Source of the DNA: Lytechinus variegatus
Taxonomy: Eukaryota > Echinodermata > Echinoidea > Temnopleuroida > Toxopneustidae
DNA: 64,000 nt
Reading direction: 5' to 3'
Assembly: GCF_018143015.1 (NCBI RefSeq)
Contig: NC_054756.1
Location: 21,199,298 to 21,263,297, forward strand
The notes beneath the pieces are model-generated. The model was not told the DNA's origin. It was given only the letters and a program-made list of their open reading frames with translations, and ran no database searches. Positions 1 to 12,600 of this stretch are shown here, in pieces. Each line of letters starts with the position of its first letter. The first letter of the stretch is position 1. A program made the position numbers and the translations under genes.

Positions 1-545
1 CATCACTATCACCATCATCATCATCACTATCACCATCATCATCATCATCATCACTATCATCATCATCATCATCATCACTATCACCATCATCATCATCATC
101 ACTATCATCATCATCACCACCACCACCACCATTACCATCAACATCCACACCATCATCATCGTCACCACTACCACTCTACCACCACCACAATCATCATCAT
201 CACCATCACCATCATCATCATCACCATCACCATCATCATCATCATCATTATCATCATCATTATCATCACCATCATCAACACCACCACCATCACCAGACCA
301 CCTCCATCAACATCCACACCATCACCACCACCATAATCATCACCACCACCATTCCACCACCACCATCATCATCATCACCACCATCAGCACCATTATCACC
401 ATCATCATCATTACCATCATCATCATCATCATCACCATCATCACCATCAACAGACCACCTCCGTCAACATCCACACCATCACCACCACCACCACCACCAC
501 CATCACCATCACCACCACCACCACCACCACCATCATCATCATCAT
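1..545. repeat. CAT/CAC/CCA triplet microsatellite
   Basis: About 545 bp of impure (CAT)n, (CAC)n and (CCA)n with longer period-like blocks (ACCACCTCC-CAACATCCACACC occurs twice). It lies in the HBS1L intron after exon 8 and begins at the +4 position of that donor. The glycine/aspartate reading frames it generates are not coding. Confidence 0.95.
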
Positions 546-547
546 AC

Positions 548-665
548 CTGAGCAGCACCTGTGATCATGTTTGGGATGAAGTCTTTGTGTCCCGGTGCAT
601 CTAGTAAGGTCACTAATCTATGAGTTGTCTCAAAACGTGTTAAACCAACATCCATAGTGATACCC
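548..665 (-). CDS. HBS1L: HBS1L exon 8 (switch I, G3)
   Basis: The acceptor tttttcag and donor CAG|GTATGA bound 118 nt. The first base completes an Arg codon; the exon then reads [36 protein letters not shown] and ends in phase 0. It carries the switch I Thr and the DxPGH G3 motif that positions catalytic water and Mg2+. The donor runs straight into the CAT/ATG repeat at 1-545. Confidence 0.93.
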
Positions 666-3600
666 CTGAAAAAGGCCACAATGTTAGATTTCAATAGAAA
701 ATGTTCACAGAAATTTGAAAACAGAATTCCATGACTAAATTGCTGCTTTCCATGACTTTCTGTGATGTCCCGGGAGTTGGGATGTCACAAAACTGGGAAA
801 AATGGAAATCATGAACACCAATTATCATAGCAGAGTACATGTATGATCACAGAGTATGAGAGTTGCGAGACACAGCTGCCATAGCCAAGAGGAAAATGCA
901 ATTCCATGACTTTTCACAAATTTTCCAAATTCCCTGACTTTTCCCTGACTTTCCATGACCACAAATTTTTCCAGGATTTTCCATGACTGTGGGAAACCAG
1001 GGGTGGTATTCTGAAACCCTGTCATAACTTTTGTCATAAATTTTGTAATTTCTCTGCGAGATGTGACACCGCTATGATTGTCACAAATCAGTATTCTGAA
1101 CATTGTCTTTTTACTGTCATATCTCTAAAAGTTCACGCCCATCTTTTCGGAAGTAAACCAATCAAAGTCATTGTTAGTTTCCAGTGGAAGCCCTTCTAGC
1201 CAACAGGAAGGCCCAGTGATAGGTAGGGCGTATCCCCAATACAGTTGCTGGCATCGCGCAACTACGCGAAAATTGATGCACTTAAAGAGAGACAGGGAGC
1301 TGTGAAGGAATTTAGAAGAGAAGTAGAAAAAGAAGGAAAATAGAGAAATAAGGGAGGAATTCATATGTGGGCCCTAACTAATTGTAGCATGAAAAAGTAA
1401 TTTTGTAAATTGTCATGGATGATGAGTGAAACTAATACCACAACTTAATCTAAATGATATCATTATATGCTTGACATTCAGTCGGCAGGGTATCAGGATA
1501 TTTGCTACTAGAAGATATGACAAAATTTACGACTGCTACCCCCCCTGTCATAACTTTTGTCATATCTTTTGTTGTATTAATTGATTAGAATACCGCCCCT
1601 GATTACCATGTGAAAGTCCTTGTAAGAACTGTTTGGTATTCTCTTAAAAAAATTCTTTTCACTGCCATGTCGCATATTTTTAATACTCTTTCAATTTACA
1701 TATTTTCAGTAGTAAATCTGAGCAAAGCATCCTTTACCTTGTATTCATTTACCTATTTACTTGGATTTTGTTTACCGGTAGGGGAAGGCGGGGTAAGTTG
1801 AGCATAGGGGCAAGTTGAGCCACCAGCCCCAGGCCAATAATGAATGAGTCAGACATTGTGGTGGTGTCACGTATTGATGACCCATAGCATAACCCCTAAC
1901 CCCACCACATTGTTTCCAACTTTGAAACAAAAAGTAGTTTTTTAGAGGGAAAAATATGAATTTTAGCCAAAAAAGTAAAAAAGAGTGTGAAATAGATAAG
2001 TGCTTTATAAACACACACGTCTTTAAATATAATAAAGACATGATAATAACATTATTAGTCCAGGTATGGATCTTCATTCTTGTCATAGTCTTTTATATGA
2101 TGGATGCATAATAAATGTGTGGATACAAAATTATCGCACTAAGTTCGGACTGGGGTAAGTTGAGCCAAACAGCATGGGGCAAGTTGAGCCATGGTAATTC
2201 CTATGGTAATGTATCTTAAAAAAACAAACAAACCATAAAAATCGATTGAAATGCAGGCTGAAAGGAGCAAATTTACATGACTGCTCTTTTCCTATTACAG
2301 GATGTTGGTATTTATAGAGAATTAGCAAGTGAAAAGACTTTAAACAAAAAATTGACATGCTGGTTCTCCCCCATTTTGTACATAGTTTTTGTGGCTCAAC
2401 TTACCCCAGAAGGTGGCTCAAACTTACCCCATATATGGGGCAAGTTGAGCCATTTGACATCGTTTTTTTCAAAGGTCACGATGACTTTCAGTGTGGGGAA
2501 AGAAAGTTATATATAGGTGGAAAATATTTCAGAAGAATTAAATTTCAAGGCAAGGTACTTATTTCGACAAGATTGTTAATCATATCAATTCTAACATGCA
2601 AAAAGCAAAATCTGTCACAACTTACCCCGCCTTCCCCTATACATGTATTTGCTTCATTTGATGTTACACATACTATTTGATGTATATAAATGTAAAGGTA
2701 TGTTTCTGTTTCTGTTACAGTAGCTCCAGTAAGGACTCAGCAGGCTGTACTAATCCCATTACATAGGAAATATTTTTTAAGGTCCAAGTTTGTCAGTCAG
2801 TGGCTGAACTTCTAAACAATAAAACTTCCCCTCTGGCTTGTTTATTAAAGTGGAGAATATGACAGAGCAGGGATTCCAACCTCATCAGCAGGAGCCCAAT
2901 GCTATATAACCACTATGTTTGTAAACTCCGAAGCAAATCAGCTTCTTGAGTACAGTATAATTGTGATAACTGCATAGAGGTTTTAGGTCCAAGTTTAGTC
3001 AGTCACATTGACTGAACTTCTAAACAATAAAACTTCCCCTCTGGCTTGTTTATTAAAGTGAAGAATATGACAGAGCAGGGATTCCAACCTCATCAGCAGG
3101 AGCCCAATGCTATATAACCAGCTATGTTTGTAAACTATGAAAATCAGCTTGCTAAAGGGGCTATCTATGCAATAAAGACAGGAAATTACATAGCTGCCAA
3201 CCTTCTGAGACCAGAAATCAGAATCAAGTATGAGAATTTTTACAGAAGTTGTATACTTTAACATATTTGGCTTTTGATGGAAAAAAGGAGGAATCTTAGG
3301 AAAATCATGCATTTCAGGAGGTTGAAAAAGTAATCATTAATAGGAATAGTTACCAGCAAGGAAAATAAATCAATAACACAAATAAATGATTAATCAATAA
3401 CACAAGTATATAAAATAAATTGAATCCTTGTGTCTTACCTTCCTCTCTCTTCCTCAGTCTCATCCAGCACCCAAGCATAGGCAAAGGAAGCCTTGCCCTG
3501 TTTACGAGACTCCGTCTCATATTTATGCATGACCCTCTGATTGACCTGACCTAAGAGGTACAGAAGATGACCCATCAAGGTCGACTTGCCAGCGTCAACG

Positions 3601-6600
3601 TGACCGATGACCACTAGATTCAGAAGCTCCTTGCCAGACTGACGCTTCTCAAGCTCTTTGGCGATGTCAATTGACTGCATAGGATGTAGAGACAGATGTA
3701 AATCAAAGCCAAATCTTTGGTTGCTTCATCACTTTGAGGGGAAAGTAATGTTATTTCATTTTCTCGAACTTCTTGAGTACAGTATAATTGTGATAACTGC
3801 ATAGAGGTTTTTAGGTCCAAGTTAGTCAGTCACATTGACTGAACTTCTAAACAATAAAACTTCCCCTCTGGCTTGTTTATTAAAGTGAAGAATATGACAG
3901 AGCAGGGATTCCAACCTCATCAGCAGGAGCCCAATGCTATATAACCACTATGTTTGTAAACTCCGAAGCAAATCAGCTTGCTAAAGGGGCTATCTACGCA
4001 ATAAAGACAGGAAATTACATAGCTGCCAACCTTTTGAGACTAGAAATCAGAATAAAGTTGTTGTTTTTTTAAAGAGAATATTTACAGAAGTTAACATTAA
4101 CATAATTGTGATAACTGCATAGAGGTGATGGCTGAGCAAATTGAAAGATTAAAATCTCATAGCATCTCATATCTACTAAAATTCGATTACAGTATGTCTG
4201 TAACACAGAGCATAGCAAGTAATTGCAAAATTGATTTGGAAGATTGATTGCACAATCATTGTAAATATCAATGTAATCAAGTGTAAAAGCCCTCTGGTGA
4301 AACACAAAGAATTGTTTTACGTTACCTGTTTAAAAAAAAAAGAAACCAACATAATTTCCCAAATAATCATAATGAAAAAGTCAGCCAGCAACACTGACCA
4401 ATCAATAAATGCCAAGCAACAAGTCCAAAGCCTGTGTGAAACATCCACCAAGCATTAAAGGTCAAGTCCACCCCAGAAAAATGTTGATTTGAATAAATAG
4501 GGAAAATTCAAACTAGCATAACGCTGAAAATTTCATCAAATCAGATGTAAAATAAGAAAGTTATGACATTTTAAAGTTTTGCTTATTTTTCATAGAACAG
4601 TGTTTGAATTATAAAATATTTCATTTTTACAAATTTGACAGTAAGGACCAACTTGACTGAACCATATAGTATAAAATAATGCTATAGTTGTTTCACTTGA
4701 CAATGAGGATAAAATTTGAATATTTCATATTTCATATAATAAAATAGAAAAGAAATAGTGAGTGGATGACATCATCAATCTCCCCATTTGCATACCGGCC
4801 AGGATGTGCATAGGAATGTTTTGTGAAATTAAAGCAAAACTTTAGAATGTCATAACTTTCTTATCTTACATCTGATTTTGATGAAATTTTCAGTGTTATG
4901 CTTGTTGGATTTTTCTATTTTTATTCAAATCAACCTTTTGTTGGGGTGGACTTTTCCTTTAAGTATCAATGGACATTTCAGGTTCACAAGGAAAGAAGCG
5001 CAGTACTTACAGAAGCTTTCCTGCCTTCCTTTCTACTTGGTGTTGATGTTGCTGAAGAATATGCTTGAAGGTCGGGTTCACTACATACATTTGGAAGGGA
5101 CTCCCTACATAAAAAAAAGAAAGATCAATCAGTTGTAAGAATCAAAGAAATTTTACTAATAGCAGCTGGTATTTCAATAGCATATGGACAAGTTTACCTT
5201 GGCTTCACCTTACTATGCAGCTCACTGATAGTAAACAGTGGACTCATTGAATTAAAAGTAGGCTCATTGCTGTATCCTTAATACCAATAATTTAGTATGC
5301 TGTAGCTGTTATCTAAGGGGGTATTTATCAGTGGATGCCCTCTCAATATGCAAAGTGAATTAAGCATACAAAATATATGCATAAACTAGTGCTGCAAGTC
5401 AGGCGTCATGTTCGGGTTCGGTTCGGTTCGGCAGGGTTCGGCAATTTTTTTCCGAACTTTGGTTCGGTTCGGGGTTCGGCAATAAATGCCAAATTATATT
5501 TAACATATAAAAAATAAAGATCGCCAACCCACAAACATGTGATCACCAGCATGATCTGTCATATATTTATAATAAATTTTGTTTCTAAAAAGAATAGTTA
5601 TGAAAATTGTTTAACTTTCTTTTGTTTTAATCTTTGAACAAAAAAATAAGTCATTTCTACTTTCTTTTTTAAAATGAAAAATAAAGAAAAAGAAAAAATA
5701 TTGATAATGAGAGAATCAGGACAGAAACAGAATTACAAAGATCAGAATATTTTTTTCATGATTATTTCAAGTACATGTAGCTATGATCATGATCGATTAC
5801 GATTAGGCCTGGGAGTAAACATCGATTGATCGAATGGTTCGATTGGCATGCCGCCAATCACCAATCGAAAAAAAAAATTAGAAAAATTTACACTAATCGA
5901 ATGTTCGGTAGATCCTGATTATGACATTGGGATAACTCGAATACCCAAGTAATAATAACAAAAACAAGAAAACAACGATGACAACGGTTTTTGAATACTT
6001 CATACAGGTTTAAAAATTATGTTACCGAGGTAATTTTTCAAAAATTATCAATGATTGTATCACATTCACAGTTACACACCAACATGAAAGCGCTCCAAAA
6101 ATTTTAATCCCACCCGACCTTGCCGTCGATACACAAAATAAGTCATTGTCTGCGTGCACAAAACAATAAGTAAACACACAACCAGCTCACTTGAGCTGAT
6201 TGGACCTTCGGATAGCCAATGAAACTTTGGGAAACAAAGAAGAAGGCACGTGGTTCCCTTATCAGGAAAGGTCATGACTGCAGAAATGAATTGACCCCTC
6301 CCCCATCTGTGTGTGTTGTGTGTGTGAGAGAGGGACAGAGAGAGAGAGAAAGATAGGGTGGGAGCCGGACAATTCCTTTCATGTTTCAAAACAATGCAAC
6401 CTTTTTATATCCCCTTCACACAATGAAAACGACATTCCAACATGCGCCTGTCTTCCCCAGTACTTTCTCGACTAGTCTCCAAAAATAGACCCAGTTATAC
6501 ATGTAGGTTCAAATGATAAAAAATCGTATTTTTGAAGGTATTTCAAATGAAATATTTTGCAAAATATTTTTTTTTAAAAACATGTGTAGCATCGTGGACA

Positions 6601-9600
6601 GTGCCACAAGTGGGGGCGGAGACATGGTGTGGGCAAGGGATGAAATTTTTCAAGTGAAATGCTCCACCTGGGGTCAATCTCAAAGAATACTTCATGAATG
6701 AGTTGTTTACGTCTTTGGGCTGATTCATTCATATATCACATGCTTAGGTATGATTTAATTACCAGTCTTGTTTGTATTATTTACATTGTATCTTTTAAAT
6801 TGTCACATTTAATTTGTATTCATTCAATTATGTGAACATGTTAATCTATCATTGATTTCTGAATAAAATGCAGAAACTCCTGCAAAAAAAAAAAAAAAAA
6901 AAAAGGGTGTGGCACTTGGAGGATGTATGCATGATGCCAGAGTAACAGCATTGATTTAGGAAAGATTATAATTGGAACAATATACTGAAAGATTTAATCT
7001 CATTTCATGTAGTTTCTTTTGATATAAAAATCATGGAAAAGGGGAAAAAGGGCCTACTTTCATTTATGCTAAACATGTGACATTGATGGAGATTTCTTCA
7101 TAGAGGGGGCACCATAAATTAGGTCACCTATTGTGACTTAAAAGACGTGATTCCCCAACGAACAATGGAATCATTCGATTATTTTTTCAGGAAATAATCG
7201 AATGGTGAAAATGACAATCGTCCCAGGCCTAATTACGATGTCATTGCCAACGCAGCTTCTCAAATTGGAAAGTGTTGATCGGGAATGTCGAAACAGTAGA
7301 CATACAACCTCCACTCAACTGTTATTATACCGGTAAAATTCACATTCCAAAGAATATGAGTGTTTTAGAAAGTCCCTATTTTCAAAAGTGGTGAAATCTG
7401 GTCAATGAATTTCTTTAAAAAGATAAAATATCAGTCCAGTTGTCCAGAAAGATCGACGCTACGTGACTTCAAACATATTTCCAACACGAAAAATGAGTAC
7501 ATGGGACTACACTGTATTTTAGTGTTGTAAAATCACCCGGCGTTGATCGTCAGAACTAAGACGGAACTGATAATTCCGTCATTTCATTTTTAGTAATTGA
7601 CCAGATTAAACCACTTTTAAGAAAATATTGACAATGGAAAAACGTTTCAAGTTCGGAATACGAATTTTACCTGTATAATAGCAACCGAGAGCAGGTTGTT
7701 TGGACTTCCTGTTCCAACTTTCCTTACCAACCATTTCCGGAACATCGATCAGGGAACATGCGTTGATTTGGTTTGAATTTTTATATTTTCTGTTTTTTCA
7801 CCCTCATTCCTTCATCTCTTATTTATTTATCTTTTATATTAATATGGAAATTTCAGAAGGTGGAATATATATACTTTACCATTACTTTGTCAGTCACAAG
7901 GAATTAATTTGTCTTGTCTTTTTCTTTTTTTAAAATACAAAACAATTAAATGTACGTCCGATTACAGCAATACGTAATTCAACTACACTTTTTAACTGGG
8001 TTAAGCTTAAAATGTCCCCACATTTTATAAGGAAAAAAAATATATTCATGTTTATAAAAAAATTGAGAATGATAAAAATTTAATCAAACTCGAGACCGAA
8101 ACTGTCATACTTTGTCATTTACGAGGAATGAATTTATGTCTGGTTCTTTTTCTTTATTATATACAAAATGATTAGGTCCGATTAGGATCACGATCGATTA
8201 TGGCAATACGTAATTACACCACACTTTTATACCGAGTTTAGCTTCAAAATGTCCCCTCATTTTATCAAGAAAAAATATATTTATGTTAATAAAATATTCT
8301 TAAGTTGATAACAGTTCAATCAAAGACGTGATGGGAGCTATCATAGTGGATTTTAGAAATATATTGAGTGGAATTCTCTTTGTGCACAATCACTAACCAA
8401 TATTTTTTTGTTTAATTTTATACTTAAATCTAGTATGTAGTCATCACGCTTACGCATTGCATGTTAACATTTTTTTTTTTTACCGAACTTCCGAACCAGG
8501 CCTTTGTGTTCGGTTCGGTTCGGTCCGGTTCGGAAGTGCCAAGTTCGGCGAATTTCTGTTCGGTTCGGCTGCAGCACTAGCATAAACCTTGGTTTACAAA
8601 CCAATGGAATCAAACCATCTTTGTGAACTGGGGCTTAATAAAGAGTACAATAACCATACTAACCTGCTGCTTCTCCTACTACTACTTGACTCTGATAACC
8701 GTGTAGGAGAAAGCGCTCCTTTGCGGGATCCTGCTCCTTCAACCTTCATCTCCCCTTCCCCTCCTCCTCCTGTTCCTCCTCCTCCTTCAGGGGTTTTCCC
8801 TTTACTTGTGTCTTCAACTTTGACTTGGAATCCTTGTTTAGGATCTTTGCCTTCAAAGGTGAGTCTTGTGATCTGGGTTGCGGCATCATCAATAGTTTGA
8901 GTGACCCGTAACCTAGAATCAAGCTCTGCTGTGTTGTCTGTTCTCTGGGTCCCTTCAAGATATTGGGGGGAAACAGAAGCCACAAGTTAGACAGAGCCTC
9001 CAAGGAGAATATGAATGTATCATTTCCTATGCCAAAATACAAATAGACCAACTCGTAGTGTGCAATTCACCAAAGATCTATTCAATCTGCCTCACAAACA
9101 TAGAGCGTTTTCATTTCACACTTTAGCATAATCATTACTCACAGCAACTTTTCATAGAAAATACGTCCCCTCCCCCAAATGTACAAACCTTTCAATCAAT
9201 ACATCTTAAAATACTGAATAATGGTTTTATAACTTTTATGAGCATATAACTGCCTAAAAAATGGTTTTCCTAATTCAGTTTGCTCTGGTATCGACACATT
9301 GTGTACAATATCAAAGAAATTCGAGCACATAGATAAATTATAATTGTAGCAGTTTGTACAAGTTCCTGTCTGTATTTGTACAGAAATTACAAGACATTAA
9401 TCAACCATCCAAAATGAAAAAAATGACAATCTGTATTCTAATTGTCTCCTCAATAATAGATGATGCAGTAAATCCAATACATGAAAGTCCCCTTACTTTG
9501 ATTCAGAGGAACAAAAGCTCTCTGCTGCTGTTGTTTAACCATATCATCAGGTGAAGGAATTGAGAAGTCAAAAGGCTTAACCTCTCGCCAACTCTCTTCT

Positions 9601-12600
9601 TTAGCTTCCTCTTGTCTGCTCTTCTGTCTTTCAAACGAGAACTGCTTGTGGAGGACTCTCCTCTGAACACCACGATACCCTACCCTACTTCTTGCAATTG
9701 CTGCAGCTTTGGCAGAAGCTGTTCTGCACTGATGGCAAAGAGCATTCCCGAAGGTCGACACCGGAGCAAATAAGCCAGATGAGTTCAGGTTAGCTTTGGA
9801 ATGTGTTTTAGGTTTGTGTAAAGAGGTATATGTGGCTTGTTGATTTGATTTCCTTGAAGAGGATAATTTCTCTGACTCTTTCCATGAGGGGATCCCTGAG
9901 ACAGGCAGCTGAGGTTGCATATTTTCATCAAAGTGAAAAGATTTGGAATGACTTGGAGGTTGAATAAAAGATTCAAAGCCTGGTGGAACACGAGGAGTTT
10001 GGAATTCTGTAGGAGACTGTATGCTCCCACCTCTATTAGCAGCATCGGAAACACCCAATGAGCCTAAACTTAATGTCCCTATCTGATCATCTGCTGCTTT
10101 CTGCTTAATTTCTTTCCTCGTGTGCAGTTTTGAAGAGCCAGACTTGACAAATTTACCCTTTGAGGTTCCTGATAGTTTTCCATCTTTCTTTCCCAACTGC
10201 AACCCAATAGGATCTTTAAAAGTAGTTTGATCAGCAGTTGCTAAATCTGCAAGAGAAACACCGCTTCCTTGGGCAGTCCTGCCTCCGATACCACATACAT
10301 TATCAGACAAAGAGCCTAATGCTGAGGTATTCGATGAAGAAAGATGACTGGATGCTAAATCTGCTAGAGATAAACCACTAGATGGAGTAGACTTGCTTCC
10401 AGTTGTTTTCATACTACTATGCTTGTTGCTTAGCAGATATTGTTTTGGAGATGATGAAAAGTGACTGGACGCCAAGTCTGACAAGGATAAACCACTAGAT
10501 GGTGTAGGCTTCACACTGGGTGTATTCCTGTCTTCCTGCTTGGTGCCAAGTACAGACTGTTTGGGAGGTGATGACAAGTGACTGGATGCTAAGTCCGATA
10601 GAGATACATTCCCTGAAAGTGTTGATTTAAAACCTGTTGCTTTACCCTGCTTGTTCATTTGTGGAATTCTGGAAGAAGGTGAGTGATGGCCACTGGCTAG
10701 ATCAGCAAGAGAAATGCTTTCCTGCATGGTACTACTTGGAGGTGTTGGATGAGGCACTTTTGATGACAACAGCTGACTTGAAGCCAAGCCACCGAATGGG
10801 ACGTTAGAAGGCACAGGAATTTTTCCCTTTAAAGAACCTTGTCCAAATGCTAAATCTGCCAATGAGCCTGAACCAGATTTACTTCTAATACATGTACTAA
10901 AATCCCCAGATGTCGATGGCTTCCCAAACTCTGAGGAAGTCATTTGACTGGCTGGTAAGATTGAGAGTCCAGTAGAGGGTGCTAAATCTTGTCCAAGTGG
11001 AGGGACACGTTCCTTTGTTCCTTCCAAAACTGCATTACTCCTACTTTCTTGCATATTTGACAACTCTGAAAGGCTGACTCCACCAGCTTGCATAGACAAA
11101 CCAGGCTTAACTAAGAGCCTACTTTGCATCTGACCTTGCACTTGACCTTGCGGTATATACCCCTTACCTTTGGGGTAAAATTGCATAGTTCCTTCTTGAT
11201 TGACACTACTACAGTCCTTGACATCATTTAACTCAAAACCATGTGCAATGCACTCTTTTAACTGTGGACATGCCCCGCTACTACCCAAGTTAAAATGTAC
11301 CAGATCTTTATCAGCAGCAACCTTTTCATAGTACGACTGGAATCTACCGGTTGCAGGTTGATTTGCAACAAGGGCATCTGAAAAGGACGATGCATTGGCC
11401 TGTCCTTTTGATGACCCAATCTCTTGAGACACGGTTTTCTTTGACCTTTGTACACCGCCTGCCCTACCATCCCCACCTACACTACTCTTTATGACAGCAT
11501 CTTGTGATTTATTTTTCTTTCTATCTACTGTTGGGTCTTACCTTACCGTGGCCAAGGTTCACATGCAGGAGGTCAAAGGTCACCAAAGAGGTCAAAGGTA
11601 AGAGTTCCGAGGAGAGAAAGGAAAATCACGTAGAGAAAAGATAAAGAAACAGAAGGCAAAAATTTAGCATCTATATACTAATTTCATACAATGGAAGCAG
11701 AGCTCAACTAAATGTTTTCTAAATATTACAGACCTCAGTAAAAGGTCATATTGAAATAGCAAAGTGATTCCTATTACTAAAAGAATACCATAGCCAAATG
11801 AAATAGTGAACAAGACATTGCATATGAAAACATATATGGTTAACAAAAAATCATTAATCAAGAGAGCAGACAAATGGTTTTACAAATTTTCCTTTGCTGA
11901 TGATGCGCTAAAGAATGGTACGTTCCCATTTTCCCAGTAAAACTGGCATCCCTGTTTTAAGACAAAAGATGTCACCCACTAGCAATGTGTTGACTTTTGC
12001 CATTTGTCCACTATCAAATTTGGGAATGTGTTCATCCATTTTTTCACGACAGAGTAACTATGTCATTTTCGTCATTGAAAAATAAAAAAAGATTTACAGT
12101 AGATGGTTGACCAAAACCGTTGCAATACACTTTTAAAAATAAAGGTATTTGCAGAGCTACCTTTTATGGTGATATACAATAAACAAGTGGAATGCCTCTG
12201 GCCGTCTCACCTGCACCACGCGATTCAATATAGCAGCAGTGCTGACTTTGAAAACTACTATGACTCGCACAAGATGTTCAGTGATACTTGGTTACTCTTA
12301 TGTCCACATTTTATGAACTACATGTAGACCAATACACTTACAGAGATATGATGGTAATTCAACAAAAAAAAAACAATTCGGCCAAAGTTCATTGACCTTT
12401 GACCTTGGTCATGTGACCTGAAATGCGCACAGGATGTTTAGTGATACTTGATTACTCTTATGCCCAAGTTTAATGAACTAGACCAATATACTTTCAAAGT
12501 TATGGTAATTCAATAAATACCCCCAATTTGGCCAAAGTTAATTGACCCTAAATGACCTTTGATCTTAATCATGTGACATGAAACTCATGCAGGATGTTCA

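Larger units (their letters stand above)
5387..8579 (+). mobile_element. hAT-like non-autonomous element, copy 1 (outer)
   Basis: Ends TAGTGCTGCA and TGCAGCACTA, flanked by a perfect 8-bp target duplication GCATAAAC (5379-5386, 8580-8587); TAGNG ends plus 8 bp are hAT hallmarks. Both subterminal regions carry dense TTCGGTTCGG arrays (5408-5480, 8483-8570), likely transposase-binding repeats. 3193 bp including a 1428 bp nested element. No coding frame. In the HBS1L intron between exons 5 and 6. Confidence 0.9.

Noticed and set aside
340-558. Minus-strand open frame rich in Gly/Asp/Met
   Set aside because: It is the CAT/CAC triplet repeat read in one frame and overlaps the real HBS1L exon 8 in a different frame.
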